Counted from the stretch's first letter, positions 10,092 through 17,860 are shown. The stretch: 64,000 bases of DNA from Alkalilimnicola ehrlichii (GCF_003399765.1 NZ_NFZV01000002.1:124001-188000); one strand, 5' to 3'. A program made the numbers and translations. Notes: generated by a model not told the origin, from the sequence alone.

Positions 10092-10496
10092 ATGTCTATT
10101 CAAAGCAGCAGCATGACCATCGTAACGTCGCGCGTTCAGGAGGTAAGAAGATTCTATGAAGATCATCTGGATGCACTGACAAGCTTCGATTGCGGCTGGT
10201 ACATCGTTCTCAGACTTGGCCGGCAAAAGCCGGCGCCAGAACTCTGTCTAATGGAGCCACAAGATGGGATGCCGGAGTTCTCCGGCGGTATTACGCTTAA
10301 CCTTCAGGTTGAGGATGTCGACAAGATGCATCAACGGGCAGTAACGGAGGGACTGATTCCGACCGTACCGCTTGAGGACCATCCATGGGGCGATAGAGGC
10401 TTTGGGATTCAAGATCCTGCTGGCATTACCATCTATTGTTACCAGCCGATCGTGCCCTCCGAAACGTTCAGGCAGTATTTCCTCACGCCGGCTTGA
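10092..10496 (+). CDS. VOC (glyoxalase/bleomycin resistance) family protein
   Basis: 134-residue single-module VOC protein. Typical elements are VRRFYEDHLDALTSFDCGWY, the metal or substrate strand LNLQVEDVDKMHQRAVTEG, and the C-terminal DPWGDRGFGIQDPAGI-type segment (HPWGDRGFGIQDPAGITIYC). Such proteins bind or isomerise small electrophiles or antibiotics; the substrate here is unknown. AAGGAGG precedes ATG 10092. Its 3' end overlaps the convergent AraC gene by 14 bases, and a decayed copy of its 5' end lies at 7069. Confidence 0.85.
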   Translation: MSIQSSSMTIVTSRVQEVRRFYEDHLDALTSFDCGWYIVLRLGRQKPAPELCLMEPQDGMPEFSGGITLNLQVEDVDKMHQRAVTEGLIPTVPLEDHPWGDRGFGIQDPAGITIYCYQPIVPSETFRQYFLTPA

Positions 10497-11205
10497 GCGG
10501 CGAGAAGGTATCGGGCGCAGTGAGCAAGCTTCTCGCCAAGCCAGGGTTTCGGCGCAACGCACTAGGCGTTACGCCGAACCATGTTCGCATATCGCGCGTA
10601 AGGTGAGACTGATCCGAATACCCGAACCTAGCTGCTATATCCACCAAGGGCGTACTGCCGACGGCAACCTCCAACCCCGCACACCTGGCGCGTCGCAGTC
10701 GGCGCCAGAAGATTGGAGGCGCTCCCGTGGCGTTTCGTACGTGTCGGCGTAGCGTTCGGCAGCTTGTCAGAGGCTGCGCCCACTCCTCTTCAGCGCCTAT
10801 CTCTAAACTCTCGAAAAACTCCCGCACGCCGGCTGGCTGAGGCGTCACCCAACGCGCCACGGCTTCGAGCAACAGACATTCCGCGCGTTCGGGATAACGG
10901 TACAAGCGTCGATACCATTCGCCGTACGGCCCGCTTAACGCCGCAAGCTCAAGGTCAACGGCGGGCATGCGCGGAGAGGTGGCATCCCAGGAGAAGCCAA
11001 CGCCGGCGGCAAACCGGATTCCGAAATACTGCGTTCCCGGCGTAGCAGCAACCGTTCTGGCTGACGCTTCCAAGCCCGTGCTAAACGCTTGCGGAGGTTT
11101 GCCGGGCTCCAACCGCACCACCAGATCCCGGCAGCCGTCCGGCCACACAGGCATCGCCGGCAAGCCACTGCGCGCCCTCCAACACGTTACTAGCCCACGC
11201 TTCAT
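10483..11205 (-). CDS. AraC family transcriptional regulator
   Basis: 240-residue regulator. The C-terminal AraC DNA-binding module is visible (RRLRRARCAGLEVAVGSTPL, VDIAARFGYSDQSHLTRDMR, WFGVTPSALRRNPG). The N-terminal half is a ~130-residue sensor region of the DUF6597 kind (MPVWPDGCRDLVVRLEPGK). It is convergent with and overlaps the VOC gene by 14 bases. AraC-VOC neighbours are common, so it may regulate that gene or the NADH-azoreductase gene upstream. Confidence 0.87.
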   Translation of the reverse strand: MKRGLVTCWRARSGLPAMPVWPDGCRDLVVRLEPGKPPQAFSTGLEASARTVAATPGTQYFGIRFAAGVGFSWDATSPRMPAVDLELAALSGPYGEWYRRLYRYPERAECLLLEAVARWVTPQPAGVREFFESLEIGAEEEWAQPLTSCRTLRRHVRNATGAPPIFWRRLRRARCAGLEVAVGSTPLVDIAARFGYSDQSHLTRDMRTWFGVTPSALRRNPGLARSLLTAPDTFSPLKPA

Positions 11206-11244
11206 AAGCTTAACTACTCCGACCTCCGGCTCCTCAACGCGCCG

Positions 11245-11877
11245 CTACAACGCAACGACCCGGCGAGCCACTGCCTGCTCGGCGGATTCGAGGGCGCGTT
11301 TTAATCGTCCGTCCTGAAACTCTTCATAGCCTACCCGCACGAATTCCAGACTGCGCAGCCCGATAAACCCCAGCATGGTCGTCAGGTGCGGCTCCAGAAA
11401 ATTCAGCTCGGCCATAGGGCCGCCGGGCAGAAGATCGCCATCGCCCACGGAAACGATCACGGTGGTAGGCTTATCGGCCAATAGGGGTTGATAGGGTTCC
11501 GCCGCCTCGGGGTCGAAGGTAAAAGAGCGGTTCACCCGGATAATCTGATCGAAATACGCCTTCAACTGGGCCGGCAGCCCGAAGTTATACATAGGCACGC
11601 CAAACACCAGCGCATCCGCCGCTTCGATCTCCGCCAACAATGCCTCGCTTTCCGACAACGCCGCCTGCATCGCCTGCGAGCGCGCCTCCGGAGGCGCAAA
11701 GGCACTGGCAATCCAGGCCTCGTCGACCGGAGTAGGCCGCTGCAACGTCACATCCCGTTCGATCAACTCGCCCTTAGGATGCGCCGCCAACCAATGCTCG
11801 GCAAACTGCCCGGTCAAGCGACGGGTGATTGAGCGCGTGTTGCGCCCGCTGGAATTAATAACCAATAACCGCGGCAT
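11245..11877 (-). CDS. FMN-dependent NADH-azoreductase family protein
   Basis: 210-residue flavodoxin-fold quinone/azo reductase. Hallmarks are the N-terminal FMN phosphate loop VINSSGRNTRSITRRL, the VFGVPMYNFGLPAQLKAYFD motif with RVNRSFTF after it, and the second flavin loop VSVGDGDLLPGG. ATG 11877 is chosen because GGAGG lies 8 bases upstream; the upstream GTG at 11895 overlaps that site. It lies downstream of an HxlR-family gene on the same strand, with a palindromic operator between them, paralleling the YodB/AzoR1 pair of Bacillus. Confidence 0.9.
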   Translation of the reverse strand: MPRLLVINSSGRNTRSITRRLTGQFAEHWLAAHPKGELIERDVTLQRPTPVDEAWIASAFAPPEARSQAMQAALSESEALLAEIEAADALVFGVPMYNFGLPAQLKAYFDQIIRVNRSFTFDPEAAEPYQPLLADKPTTVIVSVGDGDLLPGGPMAELNFLEPHLTTMLGFIGLRSLEFVRVGYEEFQDGRLKRALESAEQAVARRVVAL

Positions 11878-11959
11878 GGAATGAACCTCCGTCACGTGAA
11901 CAAGGTAGAAAGAACCACTGCATTGTTCACCGCCCCAGAGTTTGCATCCACGACCAAAG

Positions 11960-11988
11960 TAGTGAGCTACTCACTAATCCGTGAGTAG
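11960..11988. promoter_or_regulatory. Overlapping palindromes: probable HxlR operator for the azoreductase
   Basis: Two interlocked perfect palindromes occupy this site: TAGTGAGCTACTCACTA at 11960-11976, and CTACTCAC with GTGAGTAG arms separated by 6 bases at 11967-11988. They lie between the HxlR gene and the azoreductase start and use the same GTGAGTAG half-site three times. DUF24/HxlR regulators bind inverted TACT/AGTA-type repeats at quinone-responsive reductase promoters, so this is a strong operator candidate. Confidence 0.7.
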
Positions 11989-11999
11989 GGAAAACACGA

Positions 12000-12386
12000 C
12001 TATCGCAGGTGACTTTTTCGGTGCGCGAGGTAGGCTGTGCCCCAACTCTCCAGGCTATCCATCACAGCGGACAGCGTAGCGCCAAACTCCGACAGCCGAT
12101 ACTCCACCCGGACCGGCACTTCCGCGTACACATCGCGCTCCACCAGCCCATCGGCCTCCAGCTGTTTAAGCTGGGTGGTCAGCGCCTGGGGAGAAATTCG
12201 CGGCAGAGCACGCTGCAATTCGGAGTACCGCAGGGGGCCCTCCTTCAATTCATACAGAATGGACGGCTTCCAGCGCCCCCGCACAATATCCAGCGCCGCC
12301 CGCACCGGGCAGTCCTCATGCAAGGTACCGAATTTCTGCTGATAATCGGACAATTCGTCACGATCGCGCGATACCGGTTGGTTCAT
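12000..12386 (-). CDS. HxlR/DUF24 family transcriptional regulator
   Basis: 128-residue winged-helix regulator. The diagnostic N-terminal segment HEDCPVRAALDIVRGRWKPS carries the conserved redox-sensitive cysteine (Cys26). The recognition helix region follows (RYSELQRALPRISPQALTTQ) with the wing LVERDVYAEVPVRVEYRLSE. Members sense quinones, diamide and other electrophiles by oxidation of this cysteine. It lies upstream of the azoreductase on the same strand, with a matching palindrome between them, so it probably represses that gene and relieves repression under quinone stress. Confidence 0.92.
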   Translation of the reverse strand: MNQPVSRDRDELSDYQQKFGTLHEDCPVRAALDIVRGRWKPSILYELKEGPLRYSELQRALPRISPQALTTQLKQLEADGLVERDVYAEVPVRVEYRLSEFGATLSAVMDSLESWGTAYLAHRKSHLR

Positions 12387-12473
12387 GGTAGGCCTCTTGT
12401 CGCTGCGCCAAGTTGCAGGTCAGTCTTACACTCACCCCGCGCTGGCGCAATTCCCACTCGCCTGGAGGTAACG

Positions 12474-12962
12474 TCAGCCCTCTTCGAATTCGCGTAAAAG
12501 CTGGCTTAAAAGCGCATCCAATTGACTGCGTTGCTCATCGTTCAGCGCTGCAACCAGTTGCGCCTGCGTCTCCACATGATCCGTAACCGCCTTGTCGATG
12601 AGGGCATGCCCTTGCGGAGAAAGAGAAATCAGAAAACTGCGCCCATCGTCGGGATTCTTGACCCGCTCGATCAGCCCCGCCTTCTCCAACTGGTCGATGC
12701 GGTGAGTCATCGTCCCCGACGTCACCATGGTTGATTCCATCAGCGCTCCCGGCGACAGCGCGTACGGAGGGCCTGCTCGCCTAAGGGTGGCCAGAACGTC
12801 GAAGCTCGCGCCATTCAGGCCGTGTGCCGCCCATGTCTTTTCCATGCCACGCACAAGGTACTGATTCAGACGCTTGATCCGGCCGATGGTACCCATCGGG
12901 GCAACGTCAAGGTCCGGGCGTTGTTGCCGCCACTGGCTCAGAATTCGGTCAACTTTATCCAT
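12474..12962 (-). CDS. MarR family transcriptional regulator
   Basis: 162-residue winged-helix dimer. The MarR core is clear at residues ~55-115: FDVLATLRRAGPPYALSPGA, then MVTSGTMTHRIDQLEKAGLI and the wing ERVKNPDDGRSFLISLSPQG. It is divergent from a DMT exporter gene, and two near-identical palindromes fill the space between them. It therefore probably represses both itself and the exporter and responds to an exported small molecule. Confidence 0.92.
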   Translation of the reverse strand: MDKVDRILSQWRQQRPDLDVAPMGTIGRIKRLNQYLVRGMEKTWAAHGLNGASFDVLATLRRAGPPYALSPGALMESTMVTSGTMTHRIDQLEKAGLIERVKNPDDGRSFLISLSPQGHALIDKAVTDHVETQAQLVAALNDEQRSQLDALLSQLLREFEEG

Positions 12963-12984
12963 TCGTCGAGTATCGCGCCCACTT

Positions 12985-13026
12985 ATCTTGACGTCAAGAT
13001 TTTAGGCGCTTATCTTGATATCAAGA
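12985..13026. promoter_or_regulatory. Twin MarR operators
   Basis: Two perfect palindromes, ATCTTGACGTCAAGAT (12985-13000) and TCTTGATATCAAGA (13013-13026), share the TCTTGA half-site. Their centres are about 27 bases apart, between the MarR gene and the divergent DMT transporter. Centre spacing near 2.5 helical turns would let two dimers cover both promoters. Confidence 0.75.
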
Positions 13027-13047
13027 CAACTCACGCAGGCTAGCCTC

Positions 13048-13977
13048 ATGAAAGCACCGAGCACAGACATGCGCCTCCGCAAAAACACCTGGTTAGTCCC
13101 ACTACTGTGTCTTCTAGCCGGCGGCACGCTGCTAGGCCTGTCCACCAACCTTGCCAAATTCGCCGGCGAGGTGCAGTTGCCGGCGGCGGCGCTCCTGTTC
13201 TGGTCGATTACCGGGGCGGCGCTTGTGCTGTTGGTCGCCTCGGTATGGCGCGGGAACACACCGCCTATCAACGCCCGCACCCTTGAATACTATTCGGTAT
13301 CCGCGTTCGCCGGCGTGGCGGGCGCCAACCTGATCTTCTTCTCGGCAACCCCGCATGTCGGTGCCGGCTTCGTCGCCTTAATCATCACGCTGCCACCGCT
13401 ACTGACCTACGTCGGTGCGCTGGCATTCCGGGTGGAGCGGTTTCAGATCGTTCGCGCGGTGGGCGTAGCGTCGGCGCTCGCTGGAGCGGTCGTCTTGGCG
13501 GCACGCAAACTCTCCGCCCCCGATGTCGAATTATTCTGGCTACTTCTTACGCTGATCGGCCCGGTTCTTCTCGCTATCGGCAACCTGTACCGAACGATGC
13601 GCTGGCCCGAGGGCGTATCCGCCGACGCGCTGGCGCCGGGGATGCTGATGGCCGCCGCCGCCATGCTACTGGCGGTGGGATTTCTGCCCGGTTTTTCGCT
13701 CGCTGTGCCAATGGACCGCAGCCTGCCGCTCATCCTAATTGCCGTACAAACCTTCCTCTTCGCCGGGCAATTCTTGCTGCTTTTTCTACTACAGAAGACA
13801 GGGGGGCCGGTTCTGCTGAGCCTGCTGGGCTCGGTCGGCGCCCTTGTCGGGGTCCCGGTCGCGATATTCCTGCAAGGGGAAGCACCGCCCGAGAGCCTGT
13901 TGCTCGGTGCCGTATTGATCGGCGCCGGGATTGCCTTGCTTAGCTTGGGCAAAACCAGGGGCAAACAGCGCCCCTAA
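13048..13977 (+). CDS. DMT/EamA family transporter
   Basis: 309-residue inner-membrane protein with about ten hydrophobic segments in two EamA repeats; the second begins near VELFWLLLTLIGPVLLAIG. The proline and glycine pattern (FFSATPHVGAGFVALIITLP, GSVGALVGVPVAIFL) is that of the drug/metabolite exporters. ATG 13048 is chosen; the in-frame TTG at 13015 lies inside the second MarR palindrome and is unlikely. It is divergent from marR. The next gene follows after 42 bases and may be cotranscribed. Confidence 0.87.
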   Translation: MKAPSTDMRLRKNTWLVPLLCLLAGGTLLGLSTNLAKFAGEVQLPAAALLFWSITGAALVLLVASVWRGNTPPINARTLEYYSVSAFAGVAGANLIFFSATPHVGAGFVALIITLPPLLTYVGALAFRVERFQIVRAVGVASALAGAVVLAARKLSAPDVELFWLLLTLIGPVLLAIGNLYRTMRWPEGVSADALAPGMLMAAAAMLLAVGFLPGFSLAVPMDRSLPLILIAVQTFLFAGQFLLLFLLQKTGGPVLLSLLGSVGALVGVPVAIFLQGEAPPESLLLGAVLIGAGIALLSLGKTRGKQRP

Positions 13978-14019
13978 TTCATCAACCTAAGATTTATCAA
14001 CCTAGAGAGCAGGTATCGG

Positions 14020-14658
14020 ATGAATATCGTTATATATGGAGCCGTCGGAGATGTCGGAAAGCGCCTTGTCAGCGAAGCGCTGGCACGCGGACATAATGTT
14101 ACCGGCGTGGTCAGGGCGGAAGCGCAGCTTGATAAATTGCCCGCCAAAGTACGCGGCGTTGTTGCGGATGTATCCGACCCGCAGCAGGTCGCCCGCACCG
14201 CCAAAGAGCAACATGTGCTTATCAGCGCCATCCGCCCGCCGGAAGGCCAAGAAGAGCATCTGGTCGCGCTGACCCGCGCCATCCTGGACGGCGCCGAGGC
14301 GGGGCAGCGAGTTCTATTCGTCGGCGGCGCTGCCCGATTGCTGATACCGGCCCGTAGCGGCGAAACGGTGCTCACCGCGCCGGACTTCCTCCCCGCCTCC
14401 GCAGTCGCCATCGCCCACGCCTGTCAGGCGCAGTATGAACTATGTCGTACCGAATCCCGCGTTGCATGGACCTACCTTTCCCCACCGGCAATGCTGACAC
14501 CGGGGCAACGCACGGGAGGCTATCGCCTCGGTACCGACACCCTGCTCGTCGACGAGAACGGCATGTCTCGCATTTCAATGGAGGATTATGCGGTAGCGAT
14601 GCTGGACGAAGCGGAAAACGCAAAGCATGAGCGCCGTGCTTTCACGGTAGGATACTAA
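14020..14658 (+). CDS. NAD(P)H-binding NmrA-like oxidoreductase
   Basis: 212-residue Rossmann-fold protein of the atypical SDR type. The N-terminus MNIVIYGAVGDVGKRLVSEA holds the GxxGxxG dinucleotide loop, followed by GVVADVSDPQQVARTAKEQH. It lacks the YxxxK active site of classical SDRs. Similar proteins act as quinone reductases or redox sensors. A GAGAG ribosome site precedes ATG 14020. It lies 42 bases after the DMT transporter and may share its MarR-regulated transcript. Confidence 0.82.
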   Translation: MNIVIYGAVGDVGKRLVSEALARGHNVTGVVRAEAQLDKLPAKVRGVVADVSDPQQVARTAKEQHVLISAIRPPEGQEEHLVALTRAILDGAEAGQRVLFVGGAARLLIPARSGETVLTAPDFLPASAVAIAHACQAQYELCRTESRVAWTYLSPPAMLTPGQRTGGYRLGTDTLLVDENGMSRISMEDYAVAMLDEAENAKHERRAFTVGY

Positions 14659-14810
14659 AGCGACAACAAGCCATTAGCGTATCCCGACCGGCGCTATCGA
14701 GCCAATCGCACCACTCAGCCGCGGGCGTAGCCGCCCGCCGGCGGCAAGGGTCACGTTAAAAGCTACAGCCCACTTCAACTAACGGCCATTGATACACCGA
14801 ACTAGCACCA

Positions 14811-14919
14811 AAACCTTACAACCTGCCACGTTCCCCTGATGCTCTGTGCCTCTCCCCTCGCCTATGGCACTATTACCAGATGCTTCCCCTATATCACGAA
14901 AAACGCTGAGGGCGAGGGT
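14811..14919 (+). repeat. Leader repeat upstream of MNT-HEPN gene A (copy 1)
   Basis: About 110 bases immediately before the gene, from CAAAACCTTACAAC to the start codon, recur almost unchanged at 18378-18487. The most conserved part runs from CTCTGTGCCTCTCCCCTCGC through CTATTACCAGATGCTTCCCC to ACGAAAAACGCTGAGGGCGA. It probably contains the promoter and ribosome site of this gene family. Confidence 0.75.
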
Positions 14920-15834
14920 ATGCCGCCGCTGGAGTACGACCGCTTGGACCATAAGGACATGCGCACATCGCTAAGCCACTTACCGGCTGAGAAACAGCAG
15001 GAACTAGAGAAGATCGCTTGCCTGATCGACGAGGCGGTCAAGCCGGAACTGGTGATTCTCTACGGCAGCTATGCGCGAGGCGATTACAAAGAAGAGAAAG
15101 ACCTGGCGCGGCACCGCTGGTCAGGCCATGCCTCGGATTACGATATTTTGGTCGTAATGCCGGATAGCACCACCGAATCGGATGGGGAGCTGGAACGCCA
15201 GCTCTATGAGCTGTGCAATGCGCACAACTTCTCAGCGTCCGTGCGGCCGATTGTTCATCGCCTTAGCCACGTGAACCAAAGCTTGCGGGAAGGCCGGTAT
15301 TTCTTCCTCGACATCAAGCGCGAGGGGCGCGTGTTATTGGGCAGCAACATCGGCCCGCTGATCGAGCCGGAAGAGTTGCCAACGAAAGACCGACTGCGGA
15401 TCGCGCAGGAGTATTACGGTCAGTGGTTTGGGCAAGCGAGAGACTTTTACGATACTTACTTGATACACCTTGAAAAGCAACGATTGCGACTCGCTGCCTT
15501 TGATTTGAACCAAGCAACGGAAGCGGCCTACAAGTGCACTCTCCTGGTCCATACCCTGTACTGTCCGCACGAGCATCTGCTGCGCTATCTCGCCCGCGAC
15601 GCGGCCGAGTACGGGCCGGTGTTTAAAGACATCTTCCCGCACACGACGCAGCTAGAGCGGGATATGTTCAAGCTACTCGACAACGCGTATATCGCGGCCC
15701 GCTATCATCTCGACTTCAATGTCATTCAAGAAGACCTCGATTACTTAGCGCCCAAAGTGCAGCGTTTGCTGGAGGTAACCCAAGCGCTGTGCGAGCAGGA
15801 GCTGGAGCGCTTGCGGGAGGAAAGTCAGGAATAA
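14920..15834 (+). CDS. Fused minimal nucleotidyltransferase-HEPN protein (copy A)
   Basis: 304 residues with two domains. The N-terminal half is a DNA polymerase beta-like minimal nucleotidyltransferase: LVILYGSYARGDYKEEKD supplies the GSYARG loop and HASDYDILVVMP the D-x-D metal site, with an extra ~16-residue insertion between them. The C-terminal half resembles HEPN (NQATEAAYKCTLLVHTLY, then LDNAYIAARYHLDFN) but shows no clear RxxxxxH RNase motif. In MntA/HepT systems the two domains are separate and the transferase AMPylates and silences the HEPN toxin; here they are fused. ATG 14920 follows GAGGGCGAGGG; the open frame reaches back to 14839. Confidence 0.82.
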   Translation: MPPLEYDRLDHKDMRTSLSHLPAEKQQELEKIACLIDEAVKPELVILYGSYARGDYKEEKDLARHRWSGHASDYDILVVMPDSTTESDGELERQLYELCNAHNFSASVRPIVHRLSHVNQSLREGRYFFLDIKREGRVLLGSNIGPLIEPEELPTKDRLRIAQEYYGQWFGQARDFYDTYLIHLEKQRLRLAAFDLNQATEAAYKCTLLVHTLYCPHEHLLRYLARDAAEYGPVFKDIFPHTTQLERDMFKLLDNAYIAARYHLDFNVIQEDLDYLAPKVQRLLEVTQALCEQELERLREESQE

Positions 15835-15869
15835 GCATGGGCGGCATTGCTTGAGGCGTGATGTCGAAC

Positions 15870-15970
15870 GCGGAAGTTCACTAAGGTACTGTGCCAATCA
15901 AAAAATCAGCAGGGCGTTGTGGCAGTCAAAGCGCGGAATCATAAAGCGCGCTGTCTAATCACTGTTGGGC
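15870..15970 (+). repeat. Cassette-associated repeat R1 (copy a) ending in an integron core site
   Basis: This ~97-base unit starts GCGGAAGTTCACTAAGG, contains CAGGGCGTTGTGGCAGTCAA and AAGCGCGGAATCATAAAGCG, and ends CTGTCTAATCACTGTTGGGC. Related copies lie at 17398, 19635 and 20169. The final GTTGGGC (15964-15970) fits the integron core consensus GTTRRRY. It directly precedes the first cassette-like gene. Confidence 0.65.
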
Positions 15971-15985
15971 GGCAATTGGCAGCAC

Positions 15986-16462
15986 ATGAATAAGATCCAG
16001 CGGCAGCAGTGCGAGCAGCTCAGGGCTTTACCGTCCACCGAAGCAGCAGCATGGCTGATGGACAAGTATGGCGTTGGGCAGACTAACTGGGGTGAGGCGT
16101 TTATCCTATTGCCACATCGCTCGTGGAGCCGTGAAGATCAAATTCGGCTGGCACGGTACTACTTCCAGAAAATGCCCTTCGCCCAGAGCCGGCCCTATGA
16201 AGTGTTCGCGTCCTTCATGTCGTTGCCATTGTTGGTTCAGGTTTTGGGAGAATGCATGCCACGGGCAAAGGCGGACATCGAGCTGGTGCGGTACTACCTT
16301 GCGCCGGTGCTTAAGAAGAAGGCGCGCTCTGCCGCTGAGGTTCAGCTTGTGGAGATTTTTCTTTCCGAGGGCGCAGCCAGCGCCCAACCAGGCGCTGAAC
16401 CCGACGGCCCACCTGCGGCGGGGCCGCGGGTTAGCTTCGGCGTTAGGCAACCAAAATCATGA
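15986..16462 (+). CDS. Hypothetical cassette protein
   Basis: 158-residue soluble protein from ATG 15986, of unknown function. It is mostly helical (IQRQQCEQLRALPSTEAAAW, LARYYFQKMPFAQSRPYEVF). The sequence RPYEVFASFMSLPLLVQVLG recalls immunity-like cassette proteins, but no family can be named. Its last ~25 codons read through a canonical attC site, which is unusual and may mean that an undetected frameshift hides the true stop. An integron core GTTGGGC lies 16 bases upstream of the start. Confidence 0.6.
   Translation: MNKIQRQQCEQLRALPSTEAAAWLMDKYGVGQTNWGEAFILLPHRSWSREDQIRLARYYFQKMPFAQSRPYEVFASFMSLPLLVQVLGECMPRAKADIELVRYYLAPVLKKKARSAAEVQLVEIFLSEGAASAQPGAEPDGPPAAGPRVSFGVRQPKS
16382..16448 (+). 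other. attC recombination site (canonical)
   Basis: A 67-base site opens with GCCCAAC (RYYYAAC) and closes with GTTAGGC (GTTRRRY). Inside, GAACCCGACGGCCC can pair with GGGCCGCGGGTTAG to give the folded hairpin recognised by integron integrases. This is the best single piece of evidence that 15.9-24.9 kb derives from an integron cassette array. No integrase gene is present in the window. Confidence 0.82.
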
Positions 16463-16530
16463 GCCGAATTTCACATCATATTATGGTCACATGGCGGGAT
16501 CGTGAAGCCACAATACCGCGCAACACCGGG

Positions 16531-16546
16531 ACAGCCATTCAACACT
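16531..16546 (+). repeat. Short repeat ACAGCCATTCAACACT (copy 1)
   Basis: One of four same-orientation copies of ACAGCCATTCAACA in the window (others at 18339, 30571 and 31855). Each sits at a junction next to a cassette-like or truncated gene. ATTCAAC fits the integron RYYYAAC motif. Confidence 0.5.
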
Positions 16547-16585
16547 ATTCAACACTGCGAGCCATCTACCAAGGAGTTCCACAGA

Positions 16586-17212
16586 ATGTATGTGCCGAGC
16601 CACTTCAAGGAAGACGACATAGGCAAGCTTCAGCAGTATATTTGTGACTACGGATTTGGTCTGCTGGTAGTCGCGGATAATGGCGGAATTGAAGCGAATC
16701 ATGTCCCCTTTCATCTGAGTTCTGAGCAAGACGGCACTCTGGGGCAGCTTCAGTGCCATCTGGCTCGAAACAATCCGGTCTGGCAGCGTTTGCATGATGG
16801 GGCTCGGGTTCTTGCGGTTTTTCAGGGGCCCGATGCCTACGTTTCGCCCTCGTGGTATGAGACCAAGGCAGAAACAGGCCGGGTTGTTCCAACATGGAAT
16901 TATCTGGCTGTCCATGCAGAAGGGAGTGCTCGCGTTATCGAGGATCCGACCTGGCTGAAACATCATCTCCATCGACTTACAGACCAACATGAGTCGGGCA
17001 TGGGCAATCCTTGGTCCGTTGATGACGCGCCAACAGAGTTCACCGAACGTTTGGTACAGGCTATCGTTGGTGTAGAGATCCAAATTGAGACTTTGACAGG
17101 TAAGTTGAAAGCAAGTCAGAACCAACCAGAAAAGAACCGGGCCGGTGTCAAGGCGGGGCTTGAGGCCGGAGAAGGAGCGCACAACCGTGCCATGGCTAGA
17201 TTTATCAGCTAA
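16586..17212 (+). CDS. PaiB-type FMN-binding protein
   Basis: 208-residue flavin-reductase-like split-barrel protein of the PaiB (FMN-binding negative regulator) family. The family start MYVPSHFKEDDIGKLQQYIC, the EANHVPFHL strand, VLAVFQGPDAYVSPSWYETK and VVPTWNYLAVHAEGSARVIE are all present, and the length is normal. Such proteins bind FMN or heme and are linked to regulation of degradative enzymes and polyamine responses. ATG 16586 has AAGGAG nine bases upstream. The stop overlaps CTAACC, as in cassette genes whose stop lies in the attC box. Confidence 0.88.
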   Translation: MYVPSHFKEDDIGKLQQYICDYGFGLLVVADNGGIEANHVPFHLSSEQDGTLGQLQCHLARNNPVWQRLHDGARVLAVFQGPDAYVSPSWYETKAETGRVVPTWNYLAVHAEGSARVIEDPTWLKHHLHRLTDQHESGMGNPWSVDDAPTEFTERLVQAIVGVEIQIETLTGKLKASQNQPEKNRAGVKAGLEAGEGAHNRAMARFIS

Positions 17213-17278
17213 CCAAGGGCTGTTGCCGGGCGTTTTTTCCTTCGCTCCGCACCTCCAAAACCGCTATCGACGACACCA

Positions 17279-17376
17279 GGACACCCACTCGACAGTACCC
17301 CTAGGCAGGTAGCCGGTTTGCCGTGGTAAACAACGGACGCTTAGCACCCTACCCTTCGCTAACGCGACGGGCGTCC
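17279..17376. repeat. 98-base element with GGACACCC/GGGCGTCC ends (full copy)
   Basis: The element begins GGACACCCACTCGACAGTAC and ends CTTCGCTAACGCGACGGGCG TCC, giving 8-base imperfect inverted termini. Its left half recurs at 24935-24982 and its right half at 27004-27082, on either side of the LPMO gene. No coding potential. It could be a small non-autonomous mobile element or a REP-like sequence. Confidence 0.6.
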
Positions 17377-17397
17377 TCCGAAACCGCTCCTGAGTGG

Positions 17398-17475
17398 GGA
17401 AGTTCGCTAAGGCATTGTTAATCAGCAAGGTAAACAGAGCTTTGCAGCAGCGAAAACGCGGAATCTAATCACTGC
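17398..17475 (+). repeat. Cassette-associated repeat R1 (copy b, diverged)
   Basis: Shares GGAAGTTCGCTAAGG, the AATCAGCAAGG region, AACGCGGAATC and TAATCACTG with the other R1 copies, but is shorter and lacks the final core site. Confidence 0.55.
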
Positions 17476-17513
17476 CATGTCTCTTGACGATACCTGTTAA
17501 CTAGGTGACCGCC

Positions 17514-17782
17514 ATGCAAATGAAATTCTCCGAGGATGTCATTCCTCTATCAGACCTAAAGATCAATCCAGGAAAGGTGGTTGGTCGAGCGCAGGATACG
17601 CATCGTCCAATCCTGCTTACCAGTCGTGGCCGCGGCGTAGCTGTTGTTCAGGGGCTTGAAGATTACGAAAAACCCTAGAGGAATTGCAGTTTGTGAAGGC
17701 GGTGGCGCAGGGGCTTATAGATGTTCGTGAGGGCAACACCGTATCGCTGGAGGACGCCAAGAAAACGCTGGGCATCAAATAA
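17514..17782 (+). pseudogene. Phd/YefM-type antitoxin (frameshifted)
   Basis: With one base restored this gives an 89-residue antitoxin. The N-terminus MQMKFSEDVIPLSDLKINPG and RPILLTSRGRGVAVVQGLED form the Phd DNA-binding fold, and LQFVKAVAQGLIDVREGNTV the toxin-binding tail. As read, it stops early after EDYEKP because A5 occurs at 17668-17672 where A6 is needed. It directly precedes the start of a ParE-like toxin. Such modules stabilise integron arrays. Confidence 0.75.
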
Positions 17783-17860
17783 ATGGATTACGCATCGCAC
17801 AGTCAGCCCTTAAGGACTTGCAGGCGATTCAGGAGCACCACAAAGAACATAGGCACCCAC
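17783..17860 (+). pseudogene. ParE/RelE-type toxin, N-terminal fragment
   Basis: Starts at ATG 17783, touching the antitoxin stop. If one G is restored after the start codon (GG to GGG) it reads MGLRIAQSALKDLQAIQEHH, a typical ParE N-terminus. Similarity then fades after about 22 codons, and the rest of the toxin is absent. The toxin is therefore dead, at least as assembled. The 280 bases that follow hold no recognisable gene. Confidence 0.5.

Larger units (their letters stand above)
17213..17513. other. Gap holding repeats between two cassette-like genes
   Basis: About 300 bases without a gene. It contains an attC-like start (CTAACCAAGGGCTGTTGCC at 17211), a full copy of a 98-base terminal-inverted-repeat element (17279-17376), a diverged R1 repeat (17398-17475) and the antitoxin ribosome region. 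Confidence 0.6.
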
